Assembly (NCBI GenBank): GCA_018830925.1
Contig: JAHJRK010000107.1
Location: forward strand, 1 to 5,051
Source of the DNA: Pseudomonadota bacterium
GTDB taxonomy: Bacteria; Desulfobacterota; Desulfobacteria; Desulfobacterales; RPRI01
Reading direction: 5' to 3'
Length of the DNA: 5,051 nucleotides
Made by a program: the position numbers and the translations under genes. Numbering within the stretch: the stretch's first letter is position 1; each line of letters begins with the position of its first letter. The notes under the pieces were generated by a model. The model did no database searches and was not told the origin of the DNA. It was given only the letters and a program-made list of their open reading frames with translations. Below, piece after piece: positions 1 to 5,051 of the stretch.

Positions 1-1116
1 CTGAAAGCCCCCCCTTTCTGCCAGCAGAAGTTCGGACATCAGAACAAAGTTATGCATATGAGGGCCAAAGAGCACCGGACAGCCGAAACTTGCGGGCTCA
101 AGAATATTGTGCCCGCCCAGCGGAACCATGCTTCCGCCGACAAAACCGAATTTACCCAGGCCATATATCCTGCTCAATTCGCCTATTGTGTTCAGAACCA
201 GAACCTTATAAGGGATTAAACCCCCATGTAAATCTGTTTTAAGAATACTTTTAAGCCCCATAACCTGAGCAGTTTTCAATATTTTATCCGACTCCTCGAT
301 ATTACGGGGGGCAAGAATAAGTCGCAGTGCCGGAAAGTCAGTAGCAAGCCTGGAAAAAACATTCAGGATAATTTGATCCTCGTCCTTATGAATGCTTCCT
401 GCAACCCAGATGTCATCATCAGGATCAAGAGCGAGTTTATTCAGCCATGTATCACGCTCTTCCTTGTGCATAGGCTGCCACTCCCGGTCAAATTTTATGT
501 TTCCGGTTGTTATAATCCTGCCAGGATCAATGCCGGCTTCAATGAGCCTCTTTGCGTCGAGTTCGGACTGCATCAAGCATAATGTGAATCTGTTTAAAAC
601 AGGTTTTATGAAAAATGAAAATTTCTTATAGGATTTATAGGTGCGGGGTGAAATCCGCCCGTTTACAAGGAAACATTTTATCTTTTTGTCTGAAAGATAA
701 GTTATAAGCGCGGGCCATATATCCGTTTCAACAAGTAAAAAAAATGAAGGATTTATATGCCTGACTATTCTTCGAATGCTCCACCAGAAATCAAGTGGCA
801 TCGGGAGAAGCATCACTCTGTCGCCGATTTCTTTGCGGGCTATTTCAAGTCCTTTTGTCGTTGTAACAGTAAAAACCATCTCTTTGCCGGGATATTTAAG
901 TTGTATTGCTTCAATAAGGGGGATCGCCGATATAACTTCACCCACGGAAAGAGCATGTATCCATATTCTTTGTTTTTCATCACGATCTTTGGGAAGCGAG
1001 AGGGCAAACCGTTCCTTAATCCTGTTGTTTCCAATGCCGGCTAAAAACAGAATTAACGGCGAACAGCAGATTATTATGACTGTCCATAGTATGTGATATA
1101 TTAAACCTAATCTCAT
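1..1116 (-). CDS. waaA: 3-deoxy-D-manno-octulosonic acid (Kdo) transferase, C-terminus beyond window
   Basis: This enzyme transfers Kdo from CMP-Kdo to the lipid A precursor at the cytoplasmic face of the inner membrane, the step that begins the LPS inner core. The reverse strand reads 372 codons without a stop from ATG 1116-1114 to the window edge. The family is usually about 420-430 residues, so roughly 50 are missing. Residues 5-28 are hydrophobic (membrane anchor). HALSVGE at 54-60 places the catalytic base at Glu60, the same number as in E. coli WaaA. Other family blocks visible are VETDIWPALI (129-138), NGRIS (152-156), GNIKFD (205-210), LILAPRN (266-272) and the GT-B nucleotide-sugar site VGGSMVPLGGHNILEPA (326-342, Glu340). 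The start matches the family N-terminus. Its ribosome site is poor (AGG at 1126-1128, GGGG close to the ATG). It lies 144 bases downstream of the nucleotidyltransferase gene on the same strand. Mono- or bifunctionality (one or two Kdo units) cannot be read here. Confidence 0.96.
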   Translation of the reverse strand, partial: MRLGLIYHILWTVIIICCSPLILFLAGIGNNRIKERFALSLPKDRDEKQRIWIHALSVGEVISAIPLIEAIQLKYPGKEMVFTVTTTKGLEIARKEIGDRVMLLPMPLDFWWSIRRIVRHINPSFFLLVETDIWPALITYLSDKKIKCFLVNGRISPRTYKSYKKFSFFIKPVLNRFTLCLMQSELDAKRLIEAGIDPGRIITTGNIKFDREWQPMHKEERDTWLNKLALDPDDDIWVAGSIHKDEDQIILNVFSRLATDFPALRLILAPRNIEESDKILKTAQVMGLKSILKTDLHGGLIPYKVLVLNTIGELSRIYGLGKFGFVGGSMVPLGGHNILEPASFGCPVLFGPHMHNFVLMSELLLAERGGFQ

Positions 1117-1260
1117 TTTCCCCAACCTATCACAAACTTATGTTGAGTTCTATAAATTTTATTCTGCTGAGGGTGTGTTTGACAGGGAAATATGCTGTCC
1201 CGGATGCAGGCTTCGATATTTCAGGTTATAACGAAAAGGTTTGGCCTTCTTATGCGTTCT
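1117..1260. other. Intergenic gap upstream of waaA with a weak promoter candidate
   Basis: This gap separates the nucleotidyltransferase stop from the waaA start. No reading frame here looks like a real gene. On the minus strand, CTGTCA (1180-1185), an 18-base spacer and TAAAAT (1156-1161) form a possible waaA promoter. The -10 matches consensus at five of six positions and the -35 at only four. There is no clear terminator after the nucleotidyltransferase gene, so read-through into waaA is also possible. Whether waaA has its own promoter is undecided. Confidence 0.3.
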
Positions 1261-1707
1261 TCATTCTTCACCAAGAGCTTCCAGGTCAGCAAGATCTTTT
1301 TTCCTGCCAGAGGCTCTTTTATTTAAGATATATTGATCTCGACCGATATAAGATACGGGAACATCGCCATATTCACCTTTCTCCCGCTTTTTGAAAGCCT
1401 CATCCCATGAAATGCCTGATATTGATGTGATGATGTCAATCCGCACCGGTGGATAACCAAGTTGCACAACTTTATTGGGGCTTTTCAAATCTTCTTCCTT
1501 TAAACCAACCGACCCAAAGCCGAATTCATCAAGAGCTTTTAAAATTTGACATGCGTTTTCTGTGTCCGGTTTGATGAATATGTCTATATCGCCTGTGTAT
1601 CTTGGGGCGCCATGATAGGCAAGTGCGTAACCCCCCACAATAAGATATTGAACTTTATGAGCGTTGAACAACTCTAACAACTCTTTGAAGTCTTTCTGAA
1701 CTTCCAT
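1261..1707 (-). CDS. Minimal nucleotidyltransferase (MNT-fold) of a two-gene toxin-antitoxin-like cassette
   Basis: This 148-residue protein belongs to the small stand-alone nucleotidyltransferases of the Pol-beta superfamily (AbiEii/MNT-like annotations). Members are predicted to transfer a nucleotide from an NTP to a protein or RNA; the substrate here is unknown. Catalytic features are all visible: the GG pair at 25-26 in VGGYALAYHG, the metal-binding pair Asp40 and Asp42 in TGDIDIF, and a third acidic residue Asp91 in PVRIDIITSISG (87-98). The C-terminus carries the basic motif GRKKDLADLEAL (134-145), common in this family. There are no membrane segments or signal peptide. The ATG at 1707 is favoured by a GAGGAG ribosome site 8 bases upstream and because the protein then begins EVQKDFKELLELFNAHKV, a typical family start. 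It overlaps the upstream 60-residue gene by 53 bases in another frame, implying coupled expression. MNT genes often pair with HEPN toxins; no HEPN protein is present here. Confidence 0.88.
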   Translation of the reverse strand: MEVQKDFKELLELFNAHKVQYLIVGGYALAYHGAPRYTGDIDIFIKPDTENACQILKALDEFGFGSVGLKEEDLKSPNKVVQLGYPPVRIDIITSISGISWDEAFKKREKGEYGDVPVSYIGRDQYILNKRASGRKKDLADLEALGEE

Positions 1708-1837
1708 GACATTGTCTCCTCAAATAATCGACAGCGGCAACTCTTTCTTCAGGCGATTTGCTCAACCAATATTTTAAATCATCTAAAATGAAGTCTTTAT
1801 CATTCAGATTTTTTATCTTAACCACTTTTTTTATCAT
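1655..1837 (-). CDS. 60-residue partner protein upstream of the nucleotidyltransferase
   Basis: This is a small, basic, soluble-looking protein with no signal or membrane segment. The core YWLSKSPEERVAAVDYLRRQ (23-42) followed by SSERLQRVVRVVQRS (46-60) is a pattern I associate with short hypothetical proteins encoded just before nucleotidyltransferases of this type. That association is from memory and unchecked. Residues 16-42 look helical and the tail is arginine-rich, so binding to nucleic acid or to the partner is possible, but no known DNA-binding fold can be assigned. The ATG at 1837 has an AAAGGA ribosome site 8 bases upstream and a strong promoter further up. The reading frame runs on through the start of the next gene and stops at 1657-1655, so its last 17 residues share DNA with the nucleotidyltransferase N-terminus. 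It could be an antitoxin, a toxin or an accessory subunit. I do not assign which. Confidence 0.8.
   Translation of the reverse strand: MIKKVVKIKNLNDKDFILDDLKYWLSKSPEERVAAVDYLRRQCHGSSERLQRVVRVVQRS
1667..1684 (-). repeat. 9-bp tandem repeat in the two-gene overlap
   Basis: AACAACTCT occurs twice head to tail on the plus strand (1667-1675 and 1676-1684). It lies in the overlap and is read in two frames. It gives RVVRVV in the 60-residue protein and the ELLEL stretch in the nucleotidyltransferase. It may simply reflect dual coding constraints. Confidence 0.75.
1716..1721 (-). promoter_or_regulatory. Ribosome binding site of the nucleotidyltransferase gene
   Basis: GAGGAG on the minus strand ends 8 bases before the ATG at 1707. 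It lies inside the coding sequence of the upstream 60-residue gene. It fixes the nucleotidyltransferase start within that gene and so supports the 53-base overlap as real rather than an over-extended start. Confidence 0.8.
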
Positions 1838-1845
1838 CAGGATAG

Positions 1846-1851
1846 TCCTTT
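1846..1851 (-). promoter_or_regulatory. Ribosome binding site of the 60-residue gene
   Basis: AAAGGA on the minus strand ends 8 bases before the ATG at 1837. Its spacing and match support that start codon and support the small frame as a translated gene. Confidence 0.7.
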
Positions 1852-1879
1852 ACTGTAATTGCTTTAAGGCATGGTGTTC

Positions 1880-1892
1880 CACATATTATGTG
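1880..1892. promoter_or_regulatory. Palindrome over the -10 box, candidate operator
   Basis: CACATATTATGTG is a perfect inverted repeat with 6-base arms around one central base. It contains the whole -10 box of the cassette promoter (1883-1888). A dimeric repressor bound here would block RNA polymerase, the usual layout of autoregulated toxin-antitoxin operons. No protein is known to bind it, and AT-rich palindromes of this size can arise by chance. Confidence 0.45.
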
Positions 1893-1911
1893 ACGGGATA
1901 TGTAAAGTCAA
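1883..1911 (-). promoter_or_regulatory. Sigma-70-type promoter of the nucleotidyltransferase cassette
   Basis: On the minus strand a -35 box TTGACT (1911-1906) and a -10 box TAATAT (1888-1883) are separated by exactly 17 bases. Each box is close to consensus (five and four of six matches). Transcription would start around 1876, giving a leader of about 40 bases before the ATG at 1837. It is the best promoter in the window. Confidence 0.7.
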
Positions 1912-1954
1912 AAAGAAAATAGGCCGGAGTTCCACCCGAAATATATCATCTATC

Positions 1955-1982
1955 TTTACAAAAACAAATGGTTGTGTAATAA
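1955..1982 (+). promoter_or_regulatory. Weak candidate promoter for recN
   Basis: TTTACA (1955-1960, five of six -35 matches), a 16-base spacer and TAATAA (1977-1982, three of six) lie about 60 bases before the recN start. The rest of the recN side of the divergent region (1912-2039) offers nothing better. Low confidence. Confidence 0.3.
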
Positions 1983-1986
1983 CAAC
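1971..1986. promoter_or_regulatory. Inverted repeat upstream of recN, possible SOS-type operator
   Basis: GTTGT and ACAAC form a perfect 5-base inverted repeat with a 6-base spacer (GTAATA). It overlaps the putative recN -10 box. recN is an SOS gene in many bacteria, so a LexA-type site would fit this position. The sequence does not match the E. coli (CTGT-N8-ACAG) or Bacillus LexA consensus. Confidence 0.3.
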
Positions 1987-2039
1987 ACTGGGACCCTTGA
2001 GCAAAACAAATTCATTTAATTCGGCTTGGCTTGTTTAAT

Positions 2040-3740
2040 ATGCTTCGAGAACTTTCCATAAGAAACTTTGCGATAATCGATGATCTTAACATCCGTTTTT
2101 CAGACGGCCTGACCGTTTTAAGCGGGGAGACGGGTGCGGGCAAGTCCATCATAATAAATGCCGTAAATCTTCTGCTTGGAAGCAGGGCGACCGCCACAAT
2201 GGTAAGGACCGGCGCAGAAACAGCCGAGCTTGAGGCCCTGTTTGAAATAGCCTCCAAAAGCAGGGTTGCCCAACTAATGACAGAGCAGGGATATGATCCT
2301 TCCGAAGGGCTTCTTATCAGAAGAATCATTTCAAAAAGCGAAAGGCACAGGATATATATAAACGGAAGGCTTTCAACAATTCAGATTTTAGACTCGGTAA
2401 CCGAGAATCTTGCCAGCATTTCAGGGCAGCACGTACACCAGGGTTTGCTGAAAGAGGAACAGCATCTTGTAATTCTCGACCAGTTTGCCGGCCTTATGCC
2501 GATGCGAAAGGAGCTGGCCGGGCTTTATAATGAAATAGTTCCTCTTGTTAAAAAACTGAAAGAACTCAATTCGGTAAAAGATCGCCGCACCGAACAGATC
2601 GAATATCTTTCGTATCAGAAAAAAGAGATAATTGATGCGGCAATTAAGCCGGGAGAAGATGTATCCCTTGAGCAGGACAGAACAAGGCTGAAAAACAGGG
2701 AAGCCCTTTTTGAGGCTGTGAACAGCAGCATGGAAGAGCTTTACAGCGCCCAGGGATCGGTAACAGAGCGGCTCGGAATTGTCAGAAAAAATCTTAATAA
2801 GGCGAGCCGGCTCGATCCGGAGCTTTCCTCAAAGGAAGCGGCAGTTGCTGAAGCATCCTATGGTATCGAAGAGACCGCAAACTCGCTCAGGGCCTATCTT
2901 GCAAAAATAGAAACTGATGAAAAATCGCTTGAGATGGTTGAGGCACGCATTGATGTTTTAAACAAACTGAAGCGTAAATACGGAGGGTCTCTTCAGGCAA
3001 TATTTAAACAACTTGACGACATCAGGATAGAGCTTTCCGGAATCGAAAATCTCTCCGAAACGATTGATGAAACGAAGAAAAAACTCGGTCTTCTGCATAC
3101 AAAGCTTGCTGCCTGCGCAAACGAACTTTCTGAAAAAAGAAAAGAAAGGGCAATAAATTTCGCTTTAAAGGTAGAAAAAGAGCTTTTAACACTTAAAATG
3201 CCCCGCACAAAATTTGAAGTATCCCTGCAGTCCCAGCCGGCTTCAGATGACACCGACTATTTTTTTTCGGTTGACGGCAGCATAATAAATGAAACCGGGA
3301 TCGACAGAGCCCTGTTTCTGATCGCTCCGAATGTGGGAGAGGCTCTAAAGCCTCTTTCCGCCATAGCTTCCGGAGGTGAGCTTTCAAGGGTTATACTTGC
3401 ATTGAAAGCTCTGCTTGCAGGAACCGAATCGGTTGAGACGATTGTTTTTGATGAGGTTGACGCAGGTATCGGGGGCGGCGTCGCAGAGGTTGTCGGCAGA
3501 AAAATGGCATCCCTTGCCCGCCATCACCAGATAATCTGCATTACACATCTTCCGCAGATTGCAAAATTCGGTGATCATCATTTCAGAATTTCGAAAAACG
3601 TTTCCGGCGGAAGAACAAAAACCGCCATAACTCCATTAAATGTAAATGAACGAGTAGAAGAGATAGCAAGAATGCTGGGTGGTGAAGAGATAACCCGCGC
3701 AACTATCGCCCATGCGCGCGAGATGCTTGAAAGCAGATGA
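2040..3740 (+). CDS. recN: DNA double-strand break repair ATPase RecN
   Basis: RecN is a cytoplasmic SMC-like ATPase that acts early in recombinational repair of double-strand breaks with RecA. The 566-residue protein is full length (family about 550-570) and has all expected parts. These are Walker A GETGAGKS (29-36, Lys35), the conserved SISGQHVHQGLL (126-137), a central coiled coil of about residues 155-385 interrupted by the RecN-typical LKRKYGGS (310-317), the ABC signature SGGELSR (444-450), Walker B TIVFDEVD (467-474, Asp471 and Glu472) and the H-loop ITHLPQ (501-506, His503). ATG 2040 is chosen because MLRELSIRNFAI aligns with the E. coli start MLAQLTISNFAI; an in-frame TTG at 2031 would add three residues. 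Neither start has a clear ribosome site. It is transcribed divergently from the nucleotidyltransferase cassette and overlaps the following sensor gene by 4 bases. A possible operator lies upstream. Confidence 0.98.
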   Translation: MLRELSIRNFAIIDDLNIRFSDGLTVLSGETGAGKSIIINAVNLLLGSRATATMVRTGAETAELEALFEIASKSRVAQLMTEQGYDPSEGLLIRRIISKSERHRIYINGRLSTIQILDSVTENLASISGQHVHQGLLKEEQHLVILDQFAGLMPMRKELAGLYNEIVPLVKKLKELNSVKDRRTEQIEYLSYQKKEIIDAAIKPGEDVSLEQDRTRLKNREALFEAVNSSMEELYSAQGSVTERLGIVRKNLNKASRLDPELSSKEAAVAEASYGIEETANSLRAYLAKIETDEKSLEMVEARIDVLNKLKRKYGGSLQAIFKQLDDIRIELSGIENLSETIDETKKKLGLLHTKLAACANELSEKRKERAINFALKVEKELLTLKMPRTKFEVSLQSQPASDDTDYFFSVDGSIINETGIDRALFLIAPNVGEALKPLSAIASGGELSRVILALKALLAGTESVETIVFDEVDAGIGGGVAEVVGRKMASLARHHQIICITHLPQIAKFGDHHFRISKNVSGGRTKTAITPLNVNERVEEIARMLGGEEITRATIAHAREMLESR

Positions 3741-5051
3741 TAAATCCTTACAGCATTCCACCTTTATTGACTTTGTGCTGTTTTTTCGGTCTGGCCGTAT
3801 TGACTCTTATGCGGGGCAGAAAAACCGAGGTCAATATCCTTTTTTTCATTCTCTGCCTTCTCGGGTCCTTTCTGTATATCGATATATTTCTTGTTTTAAA
3901 TGTGAAATCTGACGCGACAGCTCTTTTTATAAGCCGTGCCGATCATTTTGTAATAATATATCTCTTTCCGGTTTATGTTCACTTCTTTCACGCGTATCTC
4001 AATATAAACAACCGCAAATGGCTTACGGGACTTGCATATGCCTGCGCTTTTGCCCTGATGTGGCTGACTCCCACACCATTATATATTGAATCGATGCACA
4101 GGCATTATTTCGGATACTTTGCGAGGGCGGGAAAGCTTTACCCCTTATTCGGCTTAGGGAGTCTTTTCATAATAATATATGTTCTTACACTGCTCTATAA
4201 TGCAATACGCAGGGAAAAAAGCAGCATAAGAAAAAATAATCTGAAATATGTTTTTACAGGGTTCGGACTCATGGGTCTTATGAACGGGCTGAATGTTTTG
4301 CCCATACACGGTTATCCCGTGTATCCGCCGGGGAATTTAAGCTTTATTCCACTTATTGTTTTTGCTGTAGGGCTTTTTAAGTATGATCTTCTCGATATGG
4401 GGATTTTGATAAAAAAAAGCCTCGTCTATTCGCTCCTTACGGCATTTCTTACCGGATTTTACGCCCTTGTAGTCATGCTGGCACACAAGGTTTTCAAGGA
4501 TTATTATTTACCGGGTTCGATATATTTTCCTGTAATCTTTTTTCTGATTATTACTTTCATTTTCGGGCCGCTCAAGACGCAGGTACAGAAGATAGTGGAC
4601 CGGCTTTTTTACAAAGGTAAGTACGACTACCAGAAGACAATAAAACATGTAAGCCGGATGATAGTCTCCGTCCTTGATTTTAAGGAGATCGGGAGATTAC
4701 TCACGGAAACAGTCACAAATGCCATACAGGCCGATAATTGCGCTCTTTATCTGCGAAACCATTATTTGCATAACGGGATCGGTTCAGGCTTTGCCATCTG
4801 CTCTGCAAAAGGAAGACATATATATACCAAGGATGAATCACTTATTTCAGGCGAATCATCTTTTATAATGCTGATGGAAAAGTGCCGCAGGCCGCTTATC
4901 AGAAAGAACATGATGGAGCGTTCGGATGATCCTGAGATACAAAAAGTTCTTTCGGTAATGGATTCATTTCATGCAGAAATGGCTTTGCCGATGATTTTCG
5001 AGGAATCGCTGAACGGCTTTATTGTTCTTGGAGAAAAACTTTCCGGTGATC
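3737..5051 (+). CDS. Multi-pass membrane sensor with GAF-like domain, probable histidine kinase, C-terminus beyond window
   Basis: An open frame of 438 codons runs from ATG 3737 to the window edge. The N-terminal half is an integral membrane sensor. Hydrophobic segments lie near residues 8-25, 33-55, 70-88, 96-111, 134-154, 171-188, 201-214, 229-249 and 260-279, eight or nine in all. The blocks YFGYFARAGKLYPLF (124-138), VGLFKYDLLDMGILI (211-225) and VDRLFYKGKYDYQKT (287-301) are of the kind found in the 7TM N-terminal region of bacterial histidine kinases. From about 303 a cytoplasmic GAF-like domain begins (VLDFKEIGRLLTETV at 312-326, then a strand ADNCALYLR at 332-340) and is still open at the edge. 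The HisKA and HATPase domains expected next would lie outside, so kinase activity is inferred. The start forms an ATGA overlap with the recN stop, indicating translational coupling; no strong ribosome site is visible. A diguanylate cyclase or phosphatase output would be an alternative. Confidence 0.85.
   Translation, partial: MINPYSIPPLLTLCCFFGLAVLTLMRGRKTEVNILFFILCLLGSFLYIDIFLVLNVKSDATALFISRADHFVIIYLFPVYVHFFHAYLNINNRKWLTGLAYACAFALMWLTPTPLYIESMHRHYFGYFARAGKLYPLFGLGSLFIIIYVLTLLYNAIRREKSSIRKNNLKYVFTGFGLMGLMNGLNVLPIHGYPVYPPGNLSFIPLIVFAVGLFKYDLLDMGILIKKSLVYSLLTAFLTGFYALVVMLAHKVFKDYYLPGSIYFPVIFFLIITFIFGPLKTQVQKIVDRLFYKGKYDYQKTIKHVSRMIVSVLDFKEIGRLLTETVTNAIQADNCALYLRNHYLHNGIGSGFAICSAKGRHIYTKDESLISGESSFIMLMEKCRRPLIRKNMMERSDDPEIQKVLSVMDSFHAEMALPMIFEESLNGFIVLGEKLSGD

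Noticed and set aside
757..1096. Two overlapping plus-strand open frames of 95 and 106 codons.
   Set aside because: They lie antisense to the strongly supported waaA reading frame, show no family motifs and lack ribosome sites. They are shadows of waaA.
1179..1199. TTGACA on the plus strand, and a GACAG/CTGTC inverted repeat in the waaA upstream gap.
   Set aside because: No -10 box lies at a suitable distance from TTGACA and no gene follows on the plus strand. The repeat has only 5-base arms with a 9-base loop and is probably chance.
1234..1250. Short hairpin just downstream of the nucleotidyltransferase stop (AGAAGG / CCTTTT on the minus strand) as a terminator.
   Set aside because: The stem is only six pairs including a G-T wobble, and no T-run follows, so it does not look like an intrinsic terminator.
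1140..1394. Plus-strand open frame of 84 codons covering the gap before waaA.
   Set aside because: It runs antisense into the well-supported nucleotidyltransferase, has no recognisable motif and lacks a convincing ribosome site.
1876..1934. Direct repeat GTTCCAC at 1876-1882 and 1928-1934 as a possible attachment-site or iterated operator.
   Set aside because: It is only seven bases, occurs twice, and has no similarity in its flanks. This is expected by chance in a region this size.
2031..2039. TTG start for recN, three residues upstream of ATG 2040.
   Set aside because: The ATG start aligns with the E. coli RecN N-terminus, and the TTG has no better ribosome site.
2993..3581. Minus-strand open frames of 64 to 86 codons within recN.
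   Set aside because: They lie wholly antisense to recN coding sequence with conserved motifs in the other strand and have no independent support.

Overview
The window looks like chromosomal DNA of a Gram-negative bacterium of moderate GC content. A Kdo transferase gene (waaA) implies an LPS outer membrane. The N-terminal sequence of RecN and the style of the 7TM sensor kinase remind me of Desulfobacterota (former Deltaproteobacteria). That lineage guess comes from remembered family resemblance only and is weak.

Layout, left to right. (1) Positions 1-1116, minus strand: waaA, the CMP-Kdo:lipid A transferase. It is intact at its N-terminus and cut at its C-terminus by the window edge. (2) Positions 1117-1260: a 144-base gap with no convincing gene and at most a weak promoter for waaA. 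(3) Positions 1261-1837, minus strand: a compact two-gene cassette. A 60-residue protein is followed, with a 53-base out-of-frame overlap, by a 148-residue minimal nucleotidyltransferase (GG, DxD and a third Asp all present). Each gene has its own Shine-Dalgarno sequence. Upstream is a good sigma-70-type promoter (TTGACT-17-TAATAT) whose -10 box lies inside a perfect 6+1+6 palindrome. The arrangement resembles an autoregulated toxin-antitoxin-like module, but function cannot be read from sequence alone. (4) Positions 1838-2039: the divergent control region between the cassette and recN, with a weak candidate recN promoter overlapped by a second inverted repeat. (5) Positions 2040-3740, plus strand: complete recN, an SMC-like ATPase for double-strand break repair. 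(6) From 3737 to the right edge, plus strand: a multi-pass membrane sensor protein with a GAF-like domain, very probably the N-terminal half of a histidine kinase. Its ATG overlaps the recN stop codon (ATGA), so the two are likely co-transcribed and translationally coupled.

The four complete or partial chromosomal-type genes are ordinary members of known families. The parts most worth a second look are the small overlapping nucleotidyltransferase cassette with its palindromic promoter, and the tight coupling of recN to a membrane sensor gene. I saw no tRNA, rRNA, CRISPR array or insertion sequence, and no convincing intrinsic terminator.
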